A stretch of 64,000 nucleotides of DNA, from contig NC_087082.1 in assembly GCF_026151205.1 (NCBI RefSeq), positions 15,781,365 to 15,845,364 of the forward strand, written 5' to 3'. A program made the position numbers and the translations under genes. The first letter of the stretch is position 1. Every line of letters begins with the position of its first letter. Positions 39,101 to 50,801 of this stretch are shown one piece after another. Origin of the DNA: Bolinopsis microptera (taxonomy: Eukaryota > Ctenophora > Tentaculata > Lobata > Bolinopsidae). Below the pieces are notes generated by a model. The model was not told the DNA's origin. It saw nothing but the letters and a program-made list of their open reading frames with translations, and made no database searches.

Positions 39101-41579
39101 AAAAAACTAGGCCTTATAGAGGAGCCATCAAAAGTCGAATAATATTACCCAAGTTTATGGAATGAACAACGAACATGAAAATTTTCCTCAAAGCACTCAG
39201 AATGGTTAAAAAATGATGGCAAAGAGTCAATATTTTCGTCCAACAGGGTCTTAAAGTTGCATTCAGAATTATGTACAATTAAACAGAAATTATTTTATTG
39301 GGCAAATATTTTTGTTTTAATAATCCTCCAATATTTTGATATAAATGCTTCCCAGCACTTAAATACAGCCAATACTTCGATGTGCCCATGTTCCAAAAAT
39401 CTGGATTCTCAGGAGGATTATTGTCCCAAAATTGGAACATTTTGGAACATAGGTAACATCGGTTCTAGACATGCAGTGATTCCCAAACTTGGTTTGAGTG
39501 GTCCTAGGACCAATATAAACACTTTCCGACCAATTTTAAACCGTTCTGAGCATTTTTAGGACAATATTCATTTTTGTTCATTTTCGTTCATTACATGAAC
39601 CTGGGTAATGTTATTTGAGTTTTGATGGCTCTTAGGCCTAGTTTTTACCTATATCCATCTTAGAAAACCGAATTGAGGCTTCCCAGCACTTAAATACAGC
39701 CAATATTTCGATGTGCCCATGTTCCAAAAATCTGGATTCTCAGGAGGATTATTGTCCCAAAATTGGAACATTTTGGAACATAGGTAACATCGGTTCTAGA
39801 CATGCAGTGATTCCCAAACTTGGTTTGAGTGGTTGCAGGACCAATATAAACACTTTCCGACCAATTTTAAACCGTTCTGAGCATTTTTAGGACAATGTTC
39901 AATTTTGTTCATTTTCGTTCATTACATGAACCTGGGTAATGTTATTTGAGTTTTGATGGCTCTTAGGCCTAGTTTTTACCTATATCCATCTTAGAAAACC
40001 GAATTGAGGCTTCCCAGCACTTAAATACAGCCAATACTTCGATGTGCCCATGTTCCAAAAATCTGGATTCTCAGGAGGATTATTGTCCCAAAATTGGAAC
40101 ATTTTGGAACATAGGTAACATCGGTTCTAGACATGCAGTGATTCCCAAACTTGGTTTGAGTGGTCGCAGGACCAATATAAACACTTTCCGACCAATTTTA
40201 AACCGTTCTGAGCATTTTTAGGACAATGTTCAATTTTGTTCATTTTCGTTCATTACATGTACCTGAGTTTTGATGGCTCTTAGGCCTAGTTTTTACCTAT
40301 ATCCATCTTAGAAAACCGAATTGAGGCTTCCCAGCACTTAAATACAGGCAATACTTCGATGTGCCCATGTTCCAAAAATCTGGATTCTCAGGAGGATTAT
40401 TGTCCCAAAATTGGAACATTTTGGAACATAGGTAACATCGGTTCTAGACATGCAGTGATTCCCAAACTTGGTTTGAGTGGTCCTAGGACCAATGTTAACA
40501 CTTTCCGACCCATTTTAAACCATTCGGAGCACTTTGAGAAGAATGTTCATTTTCGTCCATTTCTGGTCATTCCATGGGTAATTTTATGCGACTTTTGATG
40601 GCTCCTAGGCATAGCTTACGGCTATATCCATCTTAGAAAACCGAACTGAGCCTTCCGAGCACTCAAATACGGCCAATACTGCGATGTACCCATGTTCCAA
40701 ATTTATGGATTCATCTACTGATATTTTGCTTGATTAATTTAAAAGCAGAAAAGTTTAATAAAAAGCATGAAACCAAACTGCTTTAATTTTGCTGACTAAG
40801 TCTAATTTAATCAACCATGGCTGAACATTTTTCTTAAATTCAAACCTGCTGAACATTTCTCCCTCAACACGAGACCTTCCTCTTTAATTAACCGCTGAAC
40901 ATTCCTCAATTCCTTCGGGAACTTTCCCGAAAACGGGAACATTGTCTCTGATCACCGGCGCAACTCCACCCGTGGCTAAATGTAGTCGGGTATGTTTCAG
41001 TCAGCGTTACTCTAGATCGCCGTACGCCACACACGAGCCAATGAGTAACGGAAAACAAGACGGATATAGGCCCACAACCCCCTTCGCTCAGCACAACCAC
41101 GTCACCGAACAACAGGTGAAGTTTAATTAATTAGAATCAATTAGAAATAATTAGCAGATACAAAATGTATATCATATCACTCGGTTGATTGGAAATTCTG
41201 TTTAGTGATAATGAATCCAAGATTTCAGGTTTGAACAACCCGGCTAATCGGCTGTCCAAGCCAAAATTATTTCGGAACGATGACGTTTCTAATTGGAACG
41301 ATTGAAATAACGTTTTGCCAATTATTCAAAATAATATTTCCTTTCCGGTTGTAGCCTACCTAAGCTGCGTAATTACTAGTTCTCTAGTTAGCACCTATTA
41401 AATTCATTCAGAACCGTGCTAATATGAGTTTACAAATAAGCTAGCTTCTCACCTCTTACAATATCCAGGTATTTTCACCTCGAAGAGAAAGAACGATCAC
41501 TCCCATGGTGAAAACCCCTGTCCCCCCACCCTTCGTTCGACCTCCTCCTGGTGGATATTCCAGCAACATTTTCGGATGA
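36102..41579 (+). CDS. Jupiter/JPT-like exons, duplicated copy 2
   Basis: Exons 36102-36240, 36863-36990, 41001-41115 and 41469-41579 have exactly the same lengths (139, 128, 115, 111) and phases as exons 2-5 of copy 1, and all remain open to the same TGA. The last two exons are nearly identical in DNA to copy 1; the first two differ at several codons (for example PKKKVQKMKEETPVKKS). No counterpart of exon 1 was found between the copies. The first exon accepts a donor that leaves two bases, as copy 1 exon 1 does, so the set may be an alternative 3' half of the same gene. Alternatively translation could begin at the ATG at 36127. Flanks are also duplicated (35.28-35.93 versus 41.59-42.26 kb). 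Confidence 0.65.
36400..36850. repeat. 46-bp minisatellite, about 10 copies
   Basis: A unit around CACCTCGTTTCACCCCTAAC ATGTACCTCTTCATTGCCCACTATTT, with a few variants (TTGTACC, ATTGCACC). It occupies the intron just before the exon at 36863. Copy 1 lacks the array and has only a single related stretch there. Confidence 0.95.
37638..37712. repeat. 18-bp tandem repeat, four copies
   Basis: Four perfect copies of ATGAAAATATACTCCATC in the intron of the second Jupiter-like copy. Confidence 0.93.
38098..40690. repeat. 2.6-kb inverted satellite (about 320-bp units)
   Basis: The left half holds about four direct copies of a unit of roughly 260-335 bp, marked by GATGGATATAGGTAAAAACT at about 38216, 38548, 38829 and (altered) 39091. 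The right half holds four copies in the opposite orientation, with the same marker inverted at about 39635, 39968, 40283 and 40606. A spacer of roughly 100 bp near 39240-39340 separates the halves. The arms are highly similar, so the whole could form a large hairpin or cruciform. It lies in the intron between the exons at 36863 and 41001. Open frames inside (e.g. 39257-39559, 40359-40598) are repeat by-products. Confidence 0.92.
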
Positions 41580-42264
41580 AGATATTATCGGACTTAGTTA
41601 TCGCATTCCATCGTTCTTTGGAGCATGGATTTTGTTACATGAACATGGATTCTTGTAGATACAATGCATTTTACATGTTGGAAAATTATGATCTCATTAA
41701 CATAAATATTTAGAAGTCAAGTTATAAAGTTGTCCTTCAAAAGACTGAAATTACTCTAATTTTGGCGTGTAAACGATAGTACTATAATTTAACTCTAATC
41801 ATAGCTGACTAAGATGGTATAGCAAAATATTTGCAAAGCTGCAACCTTAACTCGCTTGTCGCTTTTACCGTTGAAAATCTGAGAAAGCTAATTTTTGAAT
41901 TTTTAAATTTTTCACTTATATATCACAATTTATTTCTTTTTCAAGCAACGATGTAATTTTGTACCTTTCTATCGAAACTTAACTTGAATTTTCGTGCAAT
42001 CTATCTGCACATTAATCTATAAGTTATCCCACAGTTTTGAGTAATTTATTCTGCTTTAAATTGGAATTTTGAGTGTTTACCAGGGTTTGAAAGAGTGCTT
42101 TTGAGAATGTAAAAATGTACAAATGCGTGGAAGAATTGGGATCTGAATTTATCGATGTATAAAAAGAGTTAAGATATATATTATTTGCTTTCAGGAATTT
42201 TGCACGGGCCTGAAAAATGTGATGTAAATATCATTAACCCCTTATTTTATGTATTTGTTTATGA

Positions 42265-45200
42265 GATAAAGCGTTTCATTTCGTCGGGAAAGATTCATTT
42301 CGAGCGATTATCCATTACAAATAGAGTCGGTTCTTTCCAATGGAGATGACCGACAGTAAATCACTCATTTTATCGTGTGCAATCTGTTCAATCTGATTCG
42401 AGCCATTCTGATAGTGATTTATCTCGTAAAACTAACATAATGGATTTGCTGCGTAACATTGCTCAACAATTTGCATGACTATTGATGAAAACAGCTTGTC
42501 AAGTGATATAAATGGTCCCTTTCCACTGGAGGAGTACTGGCACGTGATAGCGGTGCTTTGTCCTGATTGGATAAGCCTTGGTAGTGGTCGGTTCGGCGTG
42601 CAATCCAAAAGGATCACTGCCCCAGTTAGTGTGTAGTACAGGTTGAAAATGAGGTATTGTTCTTGTAGTCACGACTTTGGACTCCTGCAACAGTTGCCAT
42701 GGTTACCCTTACGAATTTTTGGGCATTTCTCCAGTGCATTTGTCACTTGTATTTCGAACATGTCCTGGGTACATTCCAAAAGAAATTAAATTAATGATAG
42801 CATTAACGAGATGACTGTGACATGTTGGACCGATCAGGTGTGTCCCTGAAATATTGGAAAACTAAAGACAGTCTGCGACTTTCGAGTAAGGTCAATGATG
42901 TGGAAAGTAAAATTACCAGTCCTGAGAATTTGTTAAATTACTTTTGGTTTCTGAGCTGAACTGATGCTCTGAAAAACTTAGGTTAATTCATTAAACTAAG
43001 TAAATTCACCCATCATAATCGAATAACTATTTAAGTTTCCGTAGATTTAATCCGATCTCCGAGCAGTCGTGATTCTGCATGTTTCACAAAGAAATCAGCC
43101 AAAGTGCCACCACAGGCCCCCCGATTATGTACCGCATCCGCAGCTGTAAAACTTCTGGATTAATTCATGTCACGTGGTGCATATCGGTCAGTGTGCAGAG
43201 TGCAGAGTTAGAGCAATGATAAACTAATATCGACCCTCTTATTGTGTTTGTCACGTGATCGGGAATTTATATTGTATTTCAAGAAATTTGCTTGACAAAT
43301 GTGCTTGTTATACGAAATAAATAAAGTGGAATCGGATTGAGATTTGCTCCATTGGCATGCAATTGTGAATTGAAAATTCAGCTTTAAAGAAGAAACATGT
43401 GAATGCCTTATTGACTATTGTTCAGAGAATGATGTACAGCGGACGAGAATAATCATTACTTGTCCTAAAAGTAGTGCGATCGTTCATCAGACAATAAACA
43501 AAAGGTGCCGGAAACATTTTGTTTAGTCCAGAATTCTTTTTTAAAGACAAAAAATGCACGCTATGTTATGATCAATGACCGCGCTGTTTACACTAAGATT
43601 CTTATATTTATTCGTGATGAAAACGATTTAATCACCTCGAATGACCTCGATCTAGTGCACAATCAACAAGGCAAATTGTATCACCATATAAGGGAATTCG
43701 CCCGGCTTTTTAAAGCTTAGAAGATAAAAACTGTTAACTGTTTAAAGAAAAGCATTGAAAAGATAAGCAGTAAAGTCACTCTCCTAAAATTTTAAAGTTT
43801 TAAAACTCTGATAGATGATCACCAGTTTCCTGTGTGGTCGTAGACACTTTCTATCATCAGAATTATTGTAGTAGAATGGAATAAAAAATGTAAAGCCTGA
43901 ATTTCGGCCGGCTAAGTTGACAATTTCATCACTTTATTTTTTACACTACAGTAGTCTAATTAAAGTCATATATCTTAATTTTATGACAGCTGTATAGGAT
44001 TTGGTAGGCAGATACGGTAAGCCAGGATGAAACAGTAAACACCGATGGTCCGTGTCGAAAGTTAGAGTTTTGGCAAGATTGCCATGGCATCCACTTAGTA
44101 ACTGGAGCATTTGATCCCATTTGTAACTATTTTTGCTCCTAGATTGGAAGTTAATCCAATAGCCGTGCATGTGTATAAGATTCCTCGTGTGACCTTGTGT
44201 GCCACAGATGCACTGAGTTATAACGTTTCTGGAAGGCGCGGAAAGGTCTACCGCCGAACAATCTTATAATGTAGCAACGACTTACTTTTATCAACCACTG
44301 TGACACAAATGCGCCGCGCGAGGCCTGTCCATCAGTACATGGCTACTCCGCTGCCTTGCGTGAAGAAGTGACGAAAACTCGTGTTCGAGCCCTTGCAGTG
44401 AGAATTCAAATAGATGGATCTGGTGAGCCGAGAGATCAAGTCCCACGGCAATGAGAAAAATTAATTGTTTTAAATTTCCACAGATTTATTTTAATGACTC
44501 TTGAGGGTGACCAGCCACGGCTGAAGTGTTGCTGTGGCCTGTGAGGTTAACCGCTAGGGTTGACTGCAGGATTAGATATCGTGTTTTTGAGGTAAACTGG
44601 TATAGGGGACGAGAATCAGGTTAAGCGAAAACTGAGCTGACAGTGCAGGTTAGGGGTAACCTGTCAAGTAGGCATTAACTTTTGTACCTCAGTGCCAATA
44701 ATATGAGTGAGGATGTTACCATTTCATTGATGTTTAATTGATCTAGACCTTGGAGGATATCAGGATCCAGCGCTCCAATTGTGCTTTTAACCAGTAATGG
44801 CAAACTACAAAATCACCCACAAAGATCCGCACCAACAATAATAATTCAAAGCTGCTATTACCACAATCATGTTATAGGGAGCTGAAGCACGTCTCCAATG
44901 AGGTTCTAGGGCGTGCCGGCGTTAAGTCTATTCGAATTTTCATCGATTCTTCTATACTAATTTATGGAAAGAGGTCACGGGTGACGGGGGAGACCCCGAA
45001 AAGGCTGGATTAGCATTAAACCGAGTGCAATGGAGAAACTTGGTACGTCGTACAAGAGATGTGTGAGATGCAGGACTAGATAGAATATAGCATGTGTGTG
45101 ACGTGTGAACACAGCGAAGAAGAGGGGTTTGTGATTTATACACCTTCAATCGTTCGTGCTCACCCAACGGGCAGAAAGGTCTACCGACAAGTTTGTACAA

Positions 45201-45489
45201 TATTGTTAGAGAAGAGGAATAAAACGCAAAGTTAATCACTTGAACTATTGGCATAATTTTTACTCATAACATCACAATTAGAAAATAATAATATCCGAAG
45301 GCCAGTCTCTGATCTTAAACACCTAAAAAATCGGAGGACAGCCTAGCCTAACAATAAATTACAAATGTGGTTCAGATCCAAAAGGGGTCGTGGCTTAGTT
45401 AACTTTGCTAAACAAAATTGAATCTATTCTTCGATAGTGTGAGTCTCGATGGTCCATGATAGAAAGCAGTCAACGTTGTTGAACTATAT
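42265..45489. other. no gene seen
   Basis: Scattered short open frames were examined, including 42432-42690 minus, 43505-43720 plus and 44952-45254 minus. None has recognisable similarity, splice-consistent neighbours or family motifs. Confidence 0.4.
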
Positions 45490-46339
45490 TTATTCCTCTT
45501 CTTCTGCAGCTGCAGCCTTGGGGTACTTGTTCTGCCACTTCAACAGTTGCTTGGAGGGGAAAACACCTGAAATGGGCAACATTGGTCAGGATCTTGATGT
45601 TTTTGAGTTGATGCGGCATAAACTTGATTCCTCAAGATTAAACTTAGTCAATGGTTTCACTGTTCACTTAAACCATAATATTCATGGCCCGGCCGGCCGG
45701 ACTTTCTAGCTCGATCCAGCTGCCTAGGAGCTGGCCAGACGCGCGCGCGCCTGAGTCCAGCTTTCCAGAATAAATTGAGCTTTGTACTATGCATTTATTT
45801 ACGCGTGTTCCCTACCGTGCATCAGAAACGATTCGTCAAAATAAATATTTTATCAACTGAAGAATGTTCGCGAAATCCGCCCAAACAATCGTTCTCACCT
45901 CGGTCAAGTTGGTCGTTCCACTTTTCGATCCAAGGTTGAGGACAGATGTGCTCGTAGTGATGTCTGAACCAATCACATGGCTTGTACCCTTCACCCTTCT
46001 TCCAGATACACTTCTGGAAATCACTGATAGGGAAAACTTTAATTAGAATATGTTTTTAAATACATTTTAGATTAGATAATTCAAATCTTGGTCACCGCAG
46101 ATTCGAGTCCATAGCACCAAGGCTAGTTATACAGATCGAGATGGTAAACAGAAATTAAGAGGATATACCGCAGTTAAATGTTAGTTAATTAAACTGGAAA
46201 AGTAGAAGAATTGTACTCACATGAAGTATTGGTTACACTTGGGCCCTTGGTTAAAAGAAGGGTATCTTGGGTCGTATTTAGGACTCCATATGAACTTCTT
46301 TACAGTACCATCCGGCATTTCAACGTCCCTCCAACCCAT
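45490..46339 (-). CDS. COX6B: cytochrome c oxidase subunit 6B
   Basis: This small intermembrane-space subunit of respiratory complex IV bridges the oxidase dimer. Exons on the minus strand: 46221-46339, 45899-46023 and 45490-45566 (TAA). Phases agree and yield 106 residues, slightly longer than the roughly 86 of the vertebrate protein because of an N-terminal extension (MGWRDVEMPDGTVKKF) and an acidic Ala/Glu tail (KAAAAEEEE). The diagnostic twin-cysteine helices are intact: CNQYFIDFQKC is CX9C and CDWFRHHYEHIC is CX10C, the pattern oxidised by the Mia40 import pathway. DPRYPSFNQ and WIEKWNDQ match the family. The ATG at 46339 is preceded by an A-rich context. It lies about 330 bp downstream of Exo70 in the same direction; no functional link is implied. 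Confidence 0.95.
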
Positions 46340-46668
46340 TTTTAATGTATTAGCTAATTGGTAACTTTAGTTAGTTGTTGAAACGATGGATATGTATTAT
46401 AAATTTAGACTTTTATGCAATAAAATAACGGACTATAAACAAACTGTTAAATAAACAGAATTTCGACTTGATCAAATTATTGTAGAGATGATTCAATAAA
46501 AACAGTAGAAACACACGGAAATCGTTACCAAAGAATAAATGAAATTTTCACATAATATTTACAAAAAACAAAAATAAAGAAAACCAAGCAGTCAAACCTA
46601 AACGTTTTATCTGACCCGAGTCCAAAATTAAAAAGGAAATCACATTTAAACATCATTTACAGGTAAAA

Positions 46669-48708
46669 TCAAAATTTCTGATCGAAGAACATGGTCAAAG
46701 TCTTCTCGACATCTTCCGTCGAGTAAATGATATACTTTTTATTATTTGAAGAGAAATTCACCTTTTCATACCGTTTACACATATCTTCGTACCGGAAAAT
46801 AATAGCCTCAATGTTCCCCTCTCTGACCCACTCTCTGAACTGAGGATCTGGTATCGCCCACTTCTGCTGAATTCTCAGCTGTTCCTCCAGTGTGGTATTA
46901 AACACCTTAAACTTAGTTTTAATAGCATCTTTCTGACTATCCTTCAGCTTGTCAGACTCCCTGAACACGGTGCCAGTGTTCGAGTCCGCCATCACATCAA
47001 CCATGGGCTGATACCAGAGTCTATATACTTCCATCTGCTTGTGTATCCAGTCAATGTACCTGGCGTCAAGATCAACACCGTCATGGTGGTTATCTTGCAG
47101 CAGCGTCAGTATCTCCGATTCCTTCAGATTATTCCTGATGTAGTTGTAGTTGTTCATCAGGAAGAGCGCTGACAAACACTTGTTATCATAGACTTTAGAC
47201 TTTGATTCTAGATTCTTCTCCAGTGCCTTCAAAATACCGTTAATATAAGTAGCCATCTGACGGTGAATGTTAGATTGTGGAAGTTTCCTGGTACCCTGAT
47301 GCTGGACACCTTTAAGTAAAGTTCCGACTGTTTCCTCGTACGCTAACAGCTGACCACAGATACTCATCACATTACTCGTCAGTTGGTGAACAGTTCCGTC
47401 ACTCGCTACATTAGATGTCTTCACAGCATCATCCTCAACAAAACACTTGAACTGATCCAGCGTTTCTTTAACACAGGTTGTGATAACGGAGATAAGATTA
47501 GAGATAGGAGCCAGGGGTGCTGCTTCAAAGTCAAGCTGGTCCTCACTGATAAGACTACATTTTATCTTGTTTAGATTCTGATACAACATGATCAGGGGGA
47601 ACACTGCCACCCAGTTGTTGTTCAGGATCTGTTCCTTGGCCGCTTTTACAAGTTGCATTCCTTCACCCTCAAAGTGAGTCATGGCCGGCTCTACAATATC
47701 AACAAATACTTTCTCACACAGGGACGGTGTTATCAGGTCCTGGATCTGATAGTACTCTGATTTTATTAACTGAGCGAAATAAGTGCCAACTTTGGCGAAA
47801 CTTTTAGCTGTCTGCTCTACGTTTATGTCCTCTTTGATGGTTTGTATAGATGTATGATCAGATGGGGTCCTCTTATGGCCACGTTTACTTTGTCGCCTGA
47901 CATTTTCTCTGGATAATTTGGACCCTTTTCTTGTTATTTCTGCATTTCTAACCTTGCGCCCCATGATAGGGGTAGCGTTAGCAAATATAGCAAGTTGCTC
48001 AGCATTCGCTAACATCTCCAGCTTTTCCCTCAGGTATTTCTTCTGAACGGTCACATAGTTGGTACAAATAATCTTGACAAAATCAACACCAGGAAGGTAG
48101 TTGTTCTTCACAAAAACATGATTCTCAGCCACCCACTTTGATATCAAGGATAGGCTCTGCTTAGCTTCAGGTATGAGTAAAGGTATCACAGGTAATTCAT
48201 CACCATCGGAAGTCATATCTTTTATCCCGACATTTCTGGATTTCTTCTTTAACACATCCTCAAATTCCTTACACATATTTCCCAGACCCGTGTGGAAAAG
48301 TTCTTTAAGCTTCTTAACTTCATTACTATTGGGATTGTTATCCAGAAAGAATTTAATAGCTCTAGACAGTTCCTTCATGTTTTTAATATACTCTGGAACA
48401 CTTGAACTGACATCATTACTTATAGTCCTATCAAGTTCTTCCCTCAAACAATAATACCTGGCTACCTTATCCAACTCCTTGATAGCTAACTCCCCGTTAG
48501 ATTGAGCTCTTATCTTAACTTGCATCTCGTCGTAAACAGGCATTATCTGACCCTTTAACCTGACCAGCCGGTCATCAAACTGCGTTAATCTTTCTTTCAT
48601 GTTTTCCGTAAGAGAGGAGCTCTTTTTGAGCATGTTTTGGAGGATTTCCAGCTTTGCTCGGTCTTCCTTCAGCTGTGCTTCTATCATGGCTACCTCGCCT
48701 GTTGTCAT
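46669..48708 (-). CDS. EXOC7: exocyst complex component 7 (Exo70)
   Basis: A single uninterrupted 679-codon frame encodes Exo70, the exocyst subunit that binds plasma-membrane phosphoinositides and helps tether secretory vesicles. The length matches the animal protein (roughly 650-735 residues). The N-terminus is a predicted coiled coil (EAQLKEDRAKLEILQNMLKK, then TENMKERLTQFDDRL), as in relatives. A basic linker (RRQSKRGHKRTPSDH, about residues 275-290) separates it from the C-terminal helical rods. There, DGTVHQLTSN, SKVYDNKCLSALFLMNNYNY and QKWAIPDPQFRE are clearly Exo70. The basic lipid-binding tail region ends in EDVEKTLTMFFDQKF. The start is the first ATG of the frame. No intron interrupts the frame, unlike every neighbouring gene here; a retrocopy origin or complete intron loss would explain that. 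A 5'-UTR intron cannot be excluded. Confidence 0.97.
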   Translation of the reverse strand: MTTGEVAMIEAQLKEDRAKLEILQNMLKKSSSLTENMKERLTQFDDRLVRLKGQIMPVYDEMQVKIRAQSNGELAIKELDKVARYYCLREELDRTISNDVSSSVPEYIKNMKELSRAIKFFLDNNPNSNEVKKLKELFHTGLGNMCKEFEDVLKKKSRNVGIKDMTSDGDELPVIPLLIPEAKQSLSLISKWVAENHVFVKNNYLPGVDFVKIICTNYVTVQKKYLREKLEMLANAEQLAIFANATPIMGRKVRNAEITRKGSKLSRENVRRQSKRGHKRTPSDHTSIQTIKEDINVEQTAKSFAKVGTYFAQLIKSEYYQIQDLITPSLCEKVFVDIVEPAMTHFEGEGMQLVKAAKEQILNNNWVAVFPLIMLYQNLNKIKCSLISEDQLDFEAAPLAPISNLISVITTCVKETLDQFKCFVEDDAVKTSNVASDGTVHQLTSNVMSICGQLLAYEETVGTLLKGVQHQGTRKLPQSNIHRQMATYINGILKALEKNLESKSKVYDNKCLSALFLMNNYNYIRNNLKESEILTLLQDNHHDGVDLDARYIDWIHKQMEVYRLWYQPMVDVMADSNTGTVFRESDKLKDSQKDAIKTKFKVFNTTLEEQLRIQQKWAIPDPQFREWVREGNIEAIIFRYEDMCKRYEKVNFSSNNKKYIIYSTEDVEKTLTMFFDQKF

Positions 48709-50127
48709 GATGGAGCGCTGTGGTGTGGTTATTTGTTGTTTAATGATATTAATTATACAATTTGTAGATTGTAACCAAATTTATAAAGCATTTAACACAA
48801 TGGATTTCTAAGTTTAGTATGTATAACAACGTTTTTAAATTTAGAGAGAGTTTACTACATTGCAGATAATTAATAAAACACAACTTTCTAAAATGATATT
48901 GATATTGGATATTTTATACAATAAATAGTGAGTTGAATGGTCAGGTTATAAGTTATATAAATAAATAATCAGCAGGTTCCCAGCCCTAAATATTCTAACA
49001 TTAAACGGTCATGAAATAACAGTCGTTGGATCTCAGTTTTAAATATTTAACACCTGTTTTATTCTAAATTTATACAAGAGCATGATCAGTACTTAGAATT
49101 ATCAAAATTATTCGTAAGTGCGCGAATAGACATTAGACATACATACTGCTCATTAGCACTGTTTAGTATATTTTATATTATATGCAATATTTTTCCATTG
49201 CGCCTATAGCGACATAAATTTAGACAACAGCTGTTATATTGTCCGTCTTTATCGAATGCATGAAAATTTACAACGACCGTCAGTTTATGAGAGCGGAATA
49301 CATCGATCAAAAAAACTAAATTATACCAACATCAAAAATGTGTCTGCCGTGAAATTTGATGAAATTAAATAAATCATTTGAAATCAAAATAATTTGAAAC
49401 CAAAATTTAAATATTATGATAAATTAATATGGAGTGAAAACGGCAAATATACCAAACTGGTCGGCAAAAATAAATAATTTAAATTCAATCAAAATGTCTG
49501 TTAAAATTAGACTAGAAGTCAATTTAATGAAATTAAATAATTTAAATAATGAATTTATGAGATAATAAATAAGTAAAGTCTGGTTTTTAATAATTCTCAA
49601 TAAACAAATAAATTATAATTATCATTCATTAAGCTTCTGAAAACGACTGTATGCAACTTATAATGTCACCTTTCTACTTTCCTATTAAAATTCCTTTTAA
49701 ATATATTTTAATAGTCTCTGAGTATCATAATAATGTATATCATTTAATAATTAATTATACATAAATGTAGGTTACAATTAGTATTATGAGCACCACTAAT
49801 TTTACAACCCCCTTTGATAAATTCTCCCTTATTAACACTCAGCTAAAAGAAACTAAAAACAATAATTTAAGTAATAGAAGTAGCACAACAACCCAGAGAT
49901 CTATTAACTGCTAGTTACATTAAATTAAATTAAATAACAACAAACTTATCATAGCACAACCATTTCAAATCTACACGAAAACCATAATTACCAGGTGGAC
50001 CCTGGATGTAAAATCTTGTATCAGCTACAAATAAGGGAATTTATATCTAGCACATAATGTCATTGAAGACATGGAATCTGCAAGTTAAATATTTTAATAA
50101 CCACAAATAAACATCCTCACAATATTC
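48709..50127. other. AT-rich intergenic DNA between Exo70 and complexin
   Basis: Very AT-rich with no open frame of note. It should contain the Exo70 promoter and the complexin 3' end; no clear element was identified by eye. Confidence 0.4.
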
Positions 50128-50801
50128 TCACATCACACAGCAATCCTTCTTCTCACTCCCCTCGATTGTCTCCTCCGGTTCCTCTTCAGCCACCACTTCT
50201 TCAACTGGAGTATCTGCTGCTGGTGAACTGGCCTCAGATTTCAGACCATACTTTTCTCTCATTTTACTCCTCTGATCCTCTCTCTCAGCATTGAAAGACT
50301 CGTAATGTTGCTTTCTTCTTTCAGCCTGAGAAAAAACAAATTCAGTTGGAATGGGTGATCAAATTGTGGTTTTTATCAAAACACACTGCAATTGTTACTT
50401 TGTAGCAAGAAGATTAAGTAGTCAGTTATTGAGGGTAATTACAGAGAGGCATGTTTGTTTTTACATATTGTGTTCAACAACAGTGCACTGAGCAACAAGC
50501 CAATGAAATCCTAGTATTATGTCAAAACAAGCTCCCCACCAGTACTCATCTCTTTAAAAACAGTTCAATAGCAATTAAAATGGTGTTTGCATCAAAATTG
50601 ACTGCAAAATGAATATTCATTATTCAACAATTAACAAACCTCTTGGTTCATCTGTTCTTCCTCACTGAGATTTTGAGCAGGTTGTGGTGGTTCAGGTTCA
50701 TCTGAGTCCAGCATTTCCTTGCATTTCTTTGAAACCTCATCTAGTTTGTCTGTCAAAGCACCAGTTTTACTCTTTAAAACTTGCTTTGCAACGAAGTTCA
50801 T
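50128..50801 (-). CDS. complexin with C-terminal CaaX box
   Basis: Complexins clamp and activate assembled SNARE complexes in regulated exocytosis. Exons on the minus strand: 50640-50801 (ATG) and 50128-50325 (TGA), joined in phase 0, giving 119 residues. The N-terminus MNFVAKQVL resembles the fusion-promoting start of animal complexins. The central SNARE-binding helix is recognisable in ESFNAEREDQRSKMREKYGL, where the conserved arginine/tyrosine pattern ends in KYGLK. The C-terminal third is acidic and ends in DCCVM, a good farnesylation (CaaX) signal of the kind reported for some complexins. The coding exon extends 5' to an acceptor at 50832, so an upstream non-coding exon or a trans-spliced leader is likely. 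A nine-codon upstream ORF (50827-50798) overlaps the start as ATGA. Confidence 0.93.

Noticed and set aside
39257-40598. Two related open frames (100 and 79 codons) sharing a similar protein
   Set aside because: Their similarity comes from the inverted satellite units; the frames differ in length between units and have no conserved start or stop.
42432-42690. Two overlapping minus-strand frames of about 60 codons
   Set aside because: Overlapping in different frames with no shared similarity; likely chance.
44952-45254. 100-codon minus-strand frame and a weak RT-like reading on the plus strand
   Set aside because: The plus-strand resemblance to a LINE C-terminal region (SILIYGKRSR) is too short and broken by stops.
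48173-48811. Open frames on the plus strand opposite Exo70
   Set aside because: Shadows of the real coding frame; no similarity of their own.
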